A stretch of 64,000 nt of DNA from assembly GCA_022828595.1 (NCBI GenBank), contig JAKGHH010000001.1, forward strand, positions 75,202,401 through 75,266,400, read 5' to 3'. This document shows positions 46,553 through 57,384 of the stretch, piece by piece (position 1 is the stretch's first letter; each line of letters opens with the position of its first letter). Source of the stretch: Nelumbo lutea. Lineage: Eukaryota > Streptophyta > Magnoliopsida > Proteales > Nelumbonaceae. Both the position numbers and the translations under genes were made by a program. The notes beneath the pieces were generated by a model that saw nothing but the letters and a program-made list of their open reading frames with translations, was not told where the DNA came from and ran no database searches.

Positions 46553-47068
46553 TTAAAAATTAAAATATAAATATAAATTAAACATAAAATAATACTTATA
46601 TACACACTATATAATTATATATTATTTTATTAATATAATACATATTATGGTCTGACCTGTCAATCCATACAGTCGAACCGATGACGCTCGGCTTGTGAGT
46701 CGGTTTTAAAACATTGCGCTGGAGGAGGGTCTGGTCCGGATCGGTTTCAAATCTAATGTAAAGCTGAACCGGCCGGATCGACCTAATCTGGCCTGCATCT
46801 GATCCGGTTAACGTCAACCCGAAACCGGTCTACATCCACCACAAGATGCGAACCTACAAATATGTAGGATGGCCAGGATAAGTTGGTGTTTCAATGTTTT
46901 GGATCACACGTTTAAAATCAACCAATGAAACAACTCAGAAGGCGAAGGACAGGCTAGAAATTAGAGGTGAAATTTCACACTCTTCCCCCTCCACAGACTG
47001 AACATCTCTCCTCCCGTTCGCCTTTTCTCCTTCCCTCCAAAACCTCGACGAGCTCGAGCTGAGAAGCA
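46553..47068. other. upstream region of the ARASP-like gene
   Basis: 46630-46850 has ACCGGTT/CCGGATCGG-rich sequence like the GGTTTT...ACCGG MITEs, but ends could not be fixed. A CCAAT box is present at 46922-46926. The leader is CT-rich with CCTCCA motifs (46980-47040). No clear TATA box was seen, as is common for housekeeping plastid genes. Confidence 0.5.
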
Positions 47069-48463
47069 ATGTTAATAAACGTCTCAACCTCTCCTCCAAC
47101 TCCATCGCTCTCATTTCTCATCAGATTAAGCAATCCAAAGTCAAATGGCTCTGATTTCCCTCTGAAATCCAGAACCCACTTGTCAAAATCTCTCTATTCT
47201 TCTTCTTCTTCTTCTTCTTGTCATTCTCTGTGTTATCATTCTTCTTCCTCATATTTCAGAACCCATGACGCAAACCATTTGTTTTATCTTAAGAGAAGAT
47301 ACCAGCATGGAAAAAGAGATTCTTTTCGGTCCTTGGCGATCCCTGGATTTGAATTGGGAAGTTTGGAGGGCCCCCAATCTGTGCTGGAGGCAGCTGCAGT
47401 GTTAACGGCCATCATTCTCGTGCATGAGAGTGGTCATTTCCTCGCCGCCTATCTACAAGGAATACATGTAAGTAAATTCGCAGTCGGGTTTGGTCCAATC
47501 TTAGCCAAATTCAACTCAAATAATGTAGAGTACTCCATAAGAGCATTTCCGCTTGGTGGGTTTGTGGGGTTTCCGGATAATGATCCCGAGAGTGATATTC
47601 CTGTGGATGACGAAAATCTGCTTAAAAACAGACCCATCTTCGATAGGGTCCTTGTTATATCGGCTGGAGTGATTGCCAACATAATCTTTGCCTATGGAAT
47701 CATCTTTGGTCAAGTCTTGTCGGTTGGGTTGCCCGTTCAAGAGGCCTTCCCTGGGGTGCTTGTACCAGAGGTTCGCGCATATTCGGCTGCTGCCCGAGAT
47801 GGACTGCTCCCTGGTGATGTGATTCTTGCTGTTAATGGGATCGAATTGCCACGAACAGGGTCTGCTGCGGTGTCCGAGCTTGTTGATATCATTAAGAACA
47901 ACCCCAAAAAGAATGTGTTTCTCAAGGTTGGGAGAGGAAAGCAGGATTTGGAAATTGGGGTTACCCCTGATGAAAGTTTTGATGGAAGTGGGAGGATTGG
48001 AGTTCAGTTATCTCCAAATGTTAAGATTACAAAGATTAGGCCGAAGAATCTGCTGGATGCTATGAACTATGCCGGAAGAGAATTCTGGGGTCTTTCCTTT
48101 AATGTTTTGGACAGCTTGAAGCAGACTTTCCTTAACTTCTCGCAGTCGGCCAGTAAGGTTTCCGGTCCTGTTGCTATTATAGCTGTTGGTGCAGAGGTGG
48201 CAAGGTCGAATACCGATGGACTTTTTCAGTTTGCGGCTATTCTGAACCTTAACCTTGCTGTGATAAACCTTCTTCCCTTGCCTGCTTTAGATGGGGGTTC
48301 TTTGGCTTTACTTCTCGTAGAGGCAGCTAGAGGTGGGAGAAAGCTCCCTCAAGAAGTAGAGCAGCGGATTATGTCATCAGGGATCATGGTTGTTATCCTT
48401 CTTGGGTTGTTCCTTATTATTCGAGATACACTTAACCTCGATTTCATAAAGGAATTATTGTGA
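47069..48463 (+). CDS. ARASP: chloroplast RIP (site-2) metalloprotease, ARASP-like
   Basis: Intramembrane zinc metalloprotease of the S2P/RseP family, expected in the plastid envelope or thylakoid system and required in Arabidopsis for chloroplast development. The 464-residue intronless frame starts with a Ser/Arg-rich, acid-poor N-terminus (about residues 1-88), a typical transit peptide. The zinc motif HESGH is at residues 119-123 in a hydrophobic segment. A PDZ domain spans about 228-300, with DGLLPGDVILAVNG. The third zinc ligand is in NLLPLPALDGG, Asp408. A final membrane helix is near 434-455. Length is close to the family's roughly 440-450 residues plus a longer transit peptide. The first ATG (GAAGCAATGTT) is used; no in-frame defect is seen. 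Neighbours are transposon-derived and give no functional hint. Confidence 0.95.
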   Translation: MLINVSTSPPTPSLSFLIRLSNPKSNGSDFPLKSRTHLSKSLYSSSSSSSCHSLCYHSSSSYFRTHDANHLFYLKRRYQHGKRDSFRSLAIPGFELGSLEGPQSVLEAAAVLTAIILVHESGHFLAAYLQGIHVSKFAVGFGPILAKFNSNNVEYSIRAFPLGGFVGFPDNDPESDIPVDDENLLKNRPIFDRVLVISAGVIANIIFAYGIIFGQVLSVGLPVQEAFPGVLVPEVRAYSAAARDGLLPGDVILAVNGIELPRTGSAAVSELVDIIKNNPKKNVFLKVGRGKQDLEIGVTPDESFDGSGRIGVQLSPNVKITKIRPKNLLDAMNYAGREFWGLSFNVLDSLKQTFLNFSQSASKVSGPVAIIAVGAEVARSNTDGLFQFAAILNLNLAVINLLPLPALDGGSLALLLVEAARGGRKLPQEVEQRIMSSGIMVVILLGLFLIIRDTLNLDFIKELL

Positions 48464-49757
48464 TGAATTGTAAGTTGTTGGAAGTTTAAAGTGGGATCAA
48501 AGATTCAAAAGGAACTACTTATGGAACAGGTGATCTTCTCAGATTGATAGTATTGATGTTCTATATACTGGAGGAATTGGATTCAGGTTCCAATACTTCG
48601 CTTCATTTATTGCCCCTTAGGTTTGCTTCCTGGCAAGAAGGGTATGGCTTCTCCATGTTGTCAACTCATTTCATGTAATGTACACTTCTCATTCACTTGT
48701 AAAGTTGTTGTTCATGGCACTGGGGATGCTAACCTGGGTTATTGACCCTCGCCCCTAGTTTCCACCCTCAGAAATATATGCTCTACATATAAAAATTACA
48801 GTGAATTATAACCCTGGGCAATTAATCAGTCTTTGATATTATTAATTGGAACCTGGAAAAATATCTTTCTGCATTATCTTTATGTTGGTTTTCGCAATTT
48901 AGAAAACTTGAAGAGGGCAGATATTCTGTCTTGGAACTAAATTGTGCAATTGCTTCAATTTCTTATCCTTTCATGTTATGAAGTATAAATATTCTGCAAT
49001 TGAATGCCTCATTTAGATTGTTAAGGATTGTTTCTTGAACCAATTGCTTGCTTGAAATACTTGCAGAAGTTTTCCTAGGAAACAATAAAGAATTCTTATC
49101 ACTTGAGACATCAATGAGAATATTATTTACTGATTCTATTTCATGTATAAAGAGATATACATGCATATGTTGTACTTTATTTCTTTCTCGTTAACTTTGT
49201 AAAGATATACCGGAGGCTAACAACTCTTTCATTTTTGTGAGAATTGAGATATAAAAACAAGACTATAATCACTCATCAGAATTTAAAAAGAAAAAGAAGG
49301 ATGTGTGTGTGTGTGTTCTAGCATTTACAAGATGATCATTGATGCATCACTGTATAACTCTCAAACCCCAATTGTAATTAGTAAGAATTATGGTAGAGAA
49401 AATTTGTTGTGCATCATTATGATGATTCTTTCTTTTTTGTATATATTTTTTTACTTGGTCTTATTTTGGTTGAGACAGGACTTTATAGAGTTTAGTTCAT
49501 GGAATCATGAGATGATGAGAGTGGCCATAAAGTCATAAACAACTTATGCTATGAATTTTGTTTTATTGATAACCAGATCACTGTAATGCAGTAATTTAAT
49601 ATGCTTCAAATACAATCATCTAACCATCTAATAAGCGAGAAAGCAAATATGAGCATGGATGTTATGGGAGAAAATCAGAACTGAATGCACATTGCCTGTA
49701 AAAGATCTCCAAACCACCACTAAATACAACTCTGCCCTCGTTACTCTAGCTAGAAAA
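48464..49757. other. 3' flank of the ARASP-like gene and intergenic DNA
   Basis: T-rich 3' untranslated sequence with possible polyadenylation near 48676-48700 (TGTAATGTACACTTC). Further on AT-rich, with a short (GT)n at 49303-49314. No other gene recognised. Confidence 0.55.
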
Positions 49758-50116
49758 TCACCATTGCATTAGCTGATCTTTTAATCCATTTGAAAAAGAT
49801 CTCCAAACTGGAACTAGATCCTTGGCTTCTCTAGCATGACGATGATATGCCCACAGGCCATCAATGTTGTCTCTAAACCATCCAATTAAACAAAGGAGAT
49901 TAAGGCCCTTAAGTGAGGATTTCATTTCTGAAGTCAGCTTTAACTGAATACCCCAATCCCAGTATGATATCTCCTGCATTCCCATAATCCCCCCCCCCCC
50001 CCCCCCGCTTCTTGAGAATTTCAGGTTCCCCAAAGAGCATCCATCTCCTTGTGGAGAGAAATAATCTAATCCTGAACCATCATCTATGCTGGAGGGAGGA
50101 GCCACGACAGATCATC
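49758..50116 (-). pseudogene. unrecognised minus-strand coding fragment with a poly-C (poly-G) run
   Basis: A frame of 115 codons ends at a TGA (49758) after LVPVWRSFSNGLKDQLMQW. It looks protein-like: LLCLIGWFRDNIDGLWAY followed by HRHAREAKD, with mixed hydrophobic/charged composition unlike the AT-rich background. An upstream in-frame TGA at about 50112 leaves no ATG start, so it is probably one exon or a relic. A run of 18 C at 49989-50006 (Gly codons on this strand) lies inside. I do not recognise the family. Confidence 0.4.
49989..50006. repeat. poly-C tract, 18 bp
   Basis: Uninterrupted C run on the plus strand, rare in plant DNA and a likely site of length variation or sequencing error. 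Confidence 0.95.
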
Positions 50117-50355
50117 TTTGAACAATATCATCGAATGTAACCTTTGGACTTCTCCCATTTTTGTACCCCAATATGCAATTCTGGTACTGATAATACAGAT
50201 TGGGATTTACTCTGATGGTGTCTAGTTTGAGAAGAACCTGCTAAGAAATTTATTGAGTTTTGTGGTGGAACTCCATTGAATAGTGGACTCTATTGGGTAG
50301 TTTTGTTTTAGATTTTGTACCATCAGCCCATATAATCTGCAAGGACCTAGAATGC

Positions 50356-52288
50356 TGTTAGACAGTTTTGTATGCCCTTAGCTTCAATCAAAATTGATGT
50401 ACTTTATGAGTTTATTGTAAATGAATAAAAGTACATATTTGATTCATGTTCCCTTGGTATGTTTCTGTGTATTACCCTTAAACTTGACACTTATTGAGAC
50501 TCGTGTTAGTTTTGAATGTTCACAACCAATGGGTCGGTCTGGGGAGACTTATCCTGACAAGGCTGACACTGTGGTGCCACCAAGTCGGTTGGGGTGGCTT
50601 GTCTCAGCTACCGGGGTGAGACCCTAGGCACATACAGTGTGGGATTAATTAAATCTTTGAATTGGACCAGATTTCCAGTATTGCCCTGGACCTTGGAGAT
50701 TGATGGGCAAAACTGGAAAGTTACACCCGACCCCTAGACTCGATTATGATACTGCACTAGGTGTCGGATCGGGCTATCTTTGATGTACCAATCAGTGAGA
50801 TCCTTAGCGGGGGTCAAAACCTGAGTATGTTGGGACAATCCGAGAATTCATCTGAGTGGGTGATCATAGTGACAGGATCAGTCCCTTTGTCGGACAAAGG
50901 TAATGATCGGGGATGCACTCTCACTGTTGGAAACCAAGACTGCCGGCAACCGATTTCAACAGTTGAAATTTGTTTTTGCGAAGTATATTTTATATGAGAT
51001 ATAAAAGTATATACATTATGGTTTCTAAAATGTTTGCAAAAGGTTTTAGTTCCCGGGATCCATATAAGTGGAGAGTGCAACACTGTTCCTTGCAGCCGAG
51101 GGAGAGGTCCTCTCTTGTCGGGCAGTGTATGATCATTATGGGCTGAGAGGTTAAGTGTAAGACCATTGAGGATAATACCTGATGGGCTAATCTTGCATCT
51201 GCCCACAGTCCCTGGGTGTTACAAGGTGGTTTGGCCCAGGGACCACTTAGGGTAAGTGTTGGGCCCATAGAGCCCATTTGATGGGTTTCAGGGGGTGCAC
51301 TGTCTTTAACAGTGTATTCGACTAGGCCTTGTAACAAAGGCTGGGCCAAACCCATGTGGCTGATGTGTAGATCAATGCTTGGGTCCTACGCCATACAAGG
51401 AAGCCCAACTGGGCAACAGTTAGGAAGGTTAAGTGAGCACATAAGCTTAATGGGCCTAAAGCCCATTTCGAACTGGAATATTAATTTAGTTAATTAAAGG
51501 GGCGAATTCTGAGATGGATTAGCAGTTAGGATATGGTTTTAATCCTATCCACTCAGAGAGTCCAAATCTGAATATGATTTAGATCTAGAAACCTCATAAT
51601 AAGATTAGGATAAAGCTAATCTAATCTGTAGATAAGATAAGAATTTATCCTTATCATTAGAAGAGAAGGCTGATCCAAATATGATTTGGATAAGCACCTC
51701 CTAATGGGATTAGGAGCTGATCTTTTCAAGTTAACAAAATGAAGGAGGGGGCGGCAGTCTTGAGAGAGACCAAGAAACACATCAGATCCTCTTTAGTGTT
51801 GAAATCAAGAAGAGAGAATTTTGCACCCTGCGAATACTCTCTTGCCGTCCTGTTTGCCAGTTCGATCTCCAGCTGTGGAAGAAGTCAAGATTGGATTTTG
51901 ACATCAATTCTTTAAGAAAGGATTGAAAAGGGAGTTGTGCTCACGTTCCATCCTGCTGTTTCTTGCGAAGGACAGAGTTCTTGGGGAAGAACACTGCTGA
52001 TTCTGTTCCATCCTGCACTGCACCATCTTCAGTGGGAGCAGTCTTTGGATCCTTCCTTGGGCATGAACACCTCCATTGGGAGATATTGCTTCTCCGTATC
52101 AGGTATCATTCTCTCCCATTCCTTTTGGTTTAGATCTGGTTCAGTTTAAGGTTCAAGATTTATCCTTGAAAATATGATTTTCTAAATAGGGAATGTGATT
52201 CCCAGTTGAAGGGAGAGAAATTTTTTTTTAATTCGCCCCTTATTCCGCAATCTTTGGGCGTCCATGTGATGGATCTCTCAACCCTTCA
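50356..52288 (+). repeat. solo LTR of the copia family
   Basis: 1933 bp, TGTTAGACAG to CAACCCTTCA, same family as 23426-25379 but clearly more diverged, especially after 51480. Flanked by AATGC (50351-50355) and GAATGC (52289-52294), a 5-bp duplication plus one matching base. No interior, so it formed by LTR-LTR recombination. The TATA region (about 51735) is mutated. Confidence 0.92.
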
Positions 52289-52294
52289 GAATGC

Positions 52295-53282
52295 ATATTT
52301 TCTTGGGTAAGAGCCACAAAGTACAATGAGTAATCCTTCATAGCTCAACATAGTATGTTGAAATCATTGTCTCAGAATCATCAATTAGGACAACCGTAAT
52401 ATTAGTAAAACCTTCACATGTTGCATTTAGTACAGAGAGTGGTACAGTTGTGATTTGGTAGCCTTTTCTTCAAGATTTTCTCAAGATTGAGCCCCAGTCT
52501 GGTTTTATTATCCTGATCCCTTCCTGATGACATATTTAATCTTGAGCATCCTACGTTTTATTGATAATTGGACCTACAACATCTATACTAAAGTAGATAC
52601 TTGCCTTGGGTTCCATGTCCATCATAAAAGTTAAATTCAAATAACATGTTATCATATATGGTTAATACTTGCAGACATGCATAGCATGTGCTCTTACACT
52701 AATGTTCAATAACTTTGTCAGCAAGAGGTATTGCATCAAATTCATCTCTTCTAGACTTCCTCATGAATGGTTGGTAGACTGTAGGTTAAAATCAATGGGC
52801 AACCTCTAAGAAATAGGCTCTTCTTTTGGTGCCCATCATTTTATGATTCAGCTTGTTTTAAACATAAATGATGCAAAACACTTGGTTTTACCTGTTCTAT
52901 GATTCAGAGAAAGGTATCTGAGGTGATTATTGGATTCTTGTCACGTCTTCCTGTAACAAAGTTGAGAATACATGTGTTTCTATCTCATCATTTTCCAATT
53001 TTGTTTTCGCTCTTTTTCTTGGAGGGATAAATTTATTTTTGCTTTTAGTAAGGAAAACAAATAAAACTTTTAAAAAGAATACACTGCAGATATTCTCCTG
53101 AAGAGTATAGCCAGAATAGTTGTCATCTGTTGCATTATCTTCATTGGAAACTCAACAGAGGCAGAGTAAACAAAGAAGAGAATACAAGGAATAGCAGTCT
53201 CCATTGCATTATTTTTGTTGGAACATGTAGGTGTATGCAAAATATCCGAAGTATTACGCAAGCTAGAGGCATATTGAAGCCA
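52295..53282. other. intergenic DNA, no gene seen
   Basis: AT-rich without a recognisable feature; open frames are at most 63 codons. Confidence 0.5.
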
Positions 53283-53615
53283 TCAAGTAATAGTTGTTGA
53301 TGTTAACAATCAATACTGGCAGAGGATTCCAAAGCATGATGCAATTCTGGGATACACTGAAGCTATGAATGATGACAACATTCACAACCCAAATGTTTCA
53401 TATGATGTTTGTTTCATGGAACAAGGACTAGAGAAGTTGCTTATAGTTAGAAAAAATAATTGATTTCAAATAGTGAGTGAATGATTTGAAAATACTAAGT
53501 TTAAGGATGAATTGGCTCTAGATGGATGGATTGAGATGGTGGAAGTGGCTCTTGCTCATTTTCCCTACCCTTTAGTTCCAAGACAAGTCCATCGCCGATA
53601 TAGAATTGTAGTGTA
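53283..53615 (+). pseudogene. unrecognised coding relic
   Basis: A single frame of about 110 codons reads QVIVVDVNNQYWQRIPKHD, AILGYTEAMNDDN, CFMEQGLEKLLIVRKNN, ELALDGWIEMVEVALAHFP and ends RQVHRRYRIVV before a TAA (53613). It is broken only by two TGA codons (53461 and 53482), each explicable by a C to T change in CGA. Composition is protein-like, but I do not recognise the family. No ATG start is visible and an in-frame TGA lies just upstream, so it is probably one exon of a dead gene. Confidence 0.5.
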
Positions 53616-53832
53616 AATCACACATTATAGAGGTAGGTCACACTTGACTTGATTTGCGGTTTAAGGTTCAAACAAACTAGGTACGATGCTATGCTATTGC
53701 TAGCTTATAAAATTTGCCTAAATAAGAACTAAAGCCATAACTATCATTCTAATAGAACAGATTCAATAGAGGAGTCTCTCTCGCATACATACACGCGTAC
53801 ACACACGTCCATATTTGTATTAGGACTGCACC

Positions 53833-54032
53833 GGACTGACCCAACCGTGTTGGGTTGGTTAGAAATCAGGTTCAACCCAATGTAATTTGGATCTGTTGGG
53901 TTAGGGTTGAAGTTTCACACAACCCCATTGGTATGATGCCCTTATTAGTATCTTTAAATATTATTAAATGTTTATGTAATCTTAGGAGTGCCCGGACTGA
54001 CCCAACCTTGTTGGGTTGGTTAGAACTTAGAA
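53833..54032. repeat. direct repeat of a CGGACTGACCCAACC motif
   Basis: CGGACTGACCCAACCGTGTT with GGGTTGGTTAGAA at about 53833 is repeated at about 53995 with one change. Spacing is 162 bp. Confidence 0.8.
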
Positions 54033-54040
54033 ATCAGCAT

Positions 54041-54288
54041 CAGGGTCTGGAATCAGAATTGGAATCGTAATAGGCCATTCCAATTCTAACTGTTTCGTTG
54101 GGCAGAATCGAGAATCTCATTCGCATTCCCAGTGCACTAGCAATCACCCATTTGAGGGAATGGCCATTCCCTCCTAATGAAAATTAAATCCCATTCCAAC
54201 TTATTCTAATATTCATTCTGGTTCAACCAAACAGACCATTCTAATTCCAATTCTTAGGGGTTTTGATTCTGATTCCAAAATGGAACCT
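54041..54288. mobile_element. possible hAT-like MITE
   Basis: Inverted ends GGTCTGGAATCAGAATTGG and, from the right, AAGGTTCCATTTTGGAATCA, continuing with GGAATC/GATTCC-rich arms. No clear 8-bp target duplication. Confidence 0.4.
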
Positions 54289-56209
54289 TAATTTTAGTGT
54301 AAATCAGATCAAAGTAGGATTGAGGTACCTTTGCCTTGGCCTTTTGGATTGACGTCACCAGCCCAACCCAACCCAACTTCACCCCTAGCCCATATTAACC
54401 TTGACAAAAACATTCATTTCGGATTCATCAAAGGGTCCTTTCTTTCATGAGACTAGGAATATCAATAGGGTGGGTTCAGGGCAGGGATCATATTTCCCAT
54501 CTCCGATCCCGATCTCCACTGGGGATAAAAGTTGTCCTCCATCCCTGATCCCGATGGAAATAGGTTCCCTACAAGGACCCGAATCTCCTATTTTTTTAAT
54601 TAATAATATTTTTTTTTAAATAAGTTTACTTAAAATAAAGAAAAAACTTTAAAATATAAATAATATTTTAAATTTATTTTAATATATAAATAATTTTATA
54701 TATATAATCAAGGTCAGGGCAGGGTGGGGACTTCATTCCCCAACCCCATTAAGGATCTCTATTAATCCCCCATCAGGTTTGGGGCCTGGGGTTTGCTCCT
54801 CACAGCACATCCCATTTTGCATTAAGAACATCTCTCCATGAATAACAGCATACAAGTATGGGTTAATTTACTTGGGAAAATTTTTGGCACGTGTGGGTCC
54901 CTTGTTAAACTAACTTTCCTGCGGTAAATTTACTTGGAAAAATTTTACCAATTTCTCAGGTGGATAAGTGTTTTTCCTACCAGAAGTCTGGAAGGAAAAG
55001 TGTCAAGACAAAAATATCTATTGAACAAGCTTTTAAAAATAAAAATGTCTAAGGGTATATATGTTAATAGAAAAAACTTATCCAGATAAATTTCAAGACT
55101 AGAAAAAATACAGGTAAAACTTACCAGGATAAAACTTACCTTGATAAATAAATTACCGAAAAACAAACAGAACCTAACTGTTCACTTTGTGAACTCTCCC
55201 TAGACTCAAGTTAAGTCAAGAACTAATCCATTCTTAGAACAGGAATACGGGGATTATTTGAAAATAAAAAAGCAGAACTCTCACATGTTCAGGAAAGCTT
55301 TCTTCTTGCAAGATGAATCCATTACCCAAAGTGGATCTTTTTGCCCTTTTTTTTTCTTTGTAGTAGAAAATATCATTCAGTTGAACAGAGAATAAAGCAT
55401 TATGGAGTTACAGACCAACAATGTGCCCCTATTACGCGCTTGATGCTCCTGCATACTGATTTGAAGACTGGATCATTAGATGGATGGTTGGATCATGGGG
55501 TGGCTCAACATCTGGATGATCCAAATTAGTGGCATTCAGATATACCACATGAACGGCCCATGGAAAATCTTGAACTATATACAGTAGTCTAACAAGATCC
55601 GATTTTGGTCAAACCTGACTGTTGGATTTTAGCAGCAGTACTTGAAGCCCCCAAAGAAATGGCAGCAAGGAGCAGCTGATAGCAGTAGCCAGTAGTAATT
55701 CAAGGCCAAAGGGAACTGCCTACACTGTTCAGGTGAAGGTAGGGTTCCAGACCAATCCAAGACCTTAACAGTTACCAGCATCATCTATGGCTGGGCACCT
55801 TAACAGTTACCAGCATCATCTATGGCTGGGCACGTTCAGAGGCGGTGTTTGGCATTAATGCCATTGCCGAAAATGGTGCCACATCAGAAAAAGCGGTGCC
55901 CAAGAATGGTTGGGGAAAATGTCAAATTCAACGTTTTCTCCAGTTTCAGCCTGTTGTTGCCAATAATACAATAATGTGACATCATCTGAAGCATCGGATA
56001 AATAACATTTCATTAATGAAAAAAAAACCTGTGATTTGACACATCAATGAGTTGATACTAATATTTCTAAAGCTCAGCAAAATATTGCAATGGGATATTT
56101 CTGTACACAGTAAGTAAAGTAAGAATTTAATTGCGCATTAGAAAGATCCATAGGCTTGGAGTATAAATACAAATACAAATATATACAATATAAATACATA
56201 TAAAATAGG
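54289..56209. other. intergenic DNA with small repeats
   Basis: 54440-54830 has GATCCCGAT/GGGGATC-rich ends around an AT core and may be another MITE of unknown bounds. 54860-55190 has recurring TTACTTGG/CCAAGTAA and TTACC/GGTAA motifs. A 35-bp unit (ACCTTAACAGTTACCAGCAT...) is tandemly repeated at 55763-55832. No gene recognised. Confidence 0.5.
55763..55832. repeat. two tandem copies of a 35-bp unit
   Basis: CCTTAACAGTTACCAGCATC..GGCTGGGCA at 55763 and 55798, identical where read. Confidence 0.92.
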
Positions 56210-56480
56210 GAAAATTTCTTATTATTACTTTGTACTTCGGACTTAGTGTCACTTTGGTCATGGAATTTTAAAATGCAATAATTCAGTACCGAACTTTCAA
56301 AATGTGTCAATCTAATATCTGTCGTTAGCCAACCGTTAAGTGGCATTTGAAAAGACACAAATACTCTTTACATGTCATCTAATTTTCTTTATCAATCATC
56401 CAACTGTTGACAAAAATTGAATAGTCCTAAATCTTTGCCTCTTCTATTCAAGAAAATTAGGTAGAAGAGGCAATGATTTT
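56210..56480. mobile_element. half copy of the fold-back MITE of 46034
   Basis: Matches the left arm at 46040-46290 in order (TACTTTGTACTTCGGACTTAG, AACCGTTAAGTGGCATTTGA, GACACAAATACT, ATCTAATTTTCTTTATCAA) and stops near the centre after TTCAAGAAAATTAGG; the right arm is missing. Confidence 0.75.
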
Positions 56481-57379
56481 ACACTACTATTTGCATTTAT
56501 ACTCCTTCCGAACTGAGGTTTATGAATTTTTCATCCTCTTGGTGAGCCGGCCTGGTATCCTGATAGGGTTTAATTACGGGTTGGTGGAATCTAATTAACA
56601 TAGCAAAACTTAACCAGTTTGTGGGAGGGAGAGAGGGAGAGGATCCCATCAGTTAATGGGTCCCACCGCCCGGGACTAAAGTTAGATGATTCAGTTTGTC
56701 GAGGGAGAGACTAGAGAGGGTAATTCATCATTCATCAACCACTCCCTTTCTATTTTATCTATTTTATCCAGGGAATCCCTGTGCTGTGATATGTTGTCAG
56801 CCTCACAGCCTGCCTCACTGTCGGTCTATCCCAGGTCAAGGAGTTTGAACGTTGAACTAAGGATGGGTTTAGGGCGTTTTGTCCATTGTGGTTGTCTCCC
56901 TTTTCATTCTCTTTATTTTTTATTTTTTCTGCAACAATGTATTGTTGGTACTTGGTACTTGGTAATGAGTTTCCGTCACAAATAATATAATCCTATTTGT
57001 TTTTCTAATTTGCATCTTTTGACCAATGCTGCTTTATTTTACAACATAAATTGAAGGGTAAAGGATAGCAACCACTACAGCAATAGGCTATGGCTGTTTT
57101 TGGGCCCACTTGCGATGGCTTCAGTTTTTGATTGAGTTGCTTTCAATAAATTGCTTTCGAAGAAATTATTAAAATTAGCTTTATCAGAAAGTGGATTTAT
57201 TGGCTGAATGAAAATATGAGCTTTCAAAACCTTTCATCAAACATAATTTTTTAAGTTTTTTATCATAAAAACTCATGTGTTATAATGCATTGTGCTTCAG
57301 CAAGTTGGTACAAGAATATTCTTACTTTGTGTTGTTTGTTTGATATTGTTTTAATTGAATAAATTTAACCGCTTTGTGA
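56481..57379. other. intergenic DNA, no gene seen
   Basis: A (G)AGGGAGAGAGGGAGAGG purine run at about 56625. Mixed composition around 56600-56900 with a 99-codon plus-strand frame of no recognisable domain. Confidence 0.5.
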
Positions 57380-57384
57380 ATATG

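Noticed and set aside
46596..46850. Possible MITE with ACCGG motifs upstream of the protease gene.
   Set aside because: Composition matches the 6787 family, but no inverted ends or target duplication could be located.
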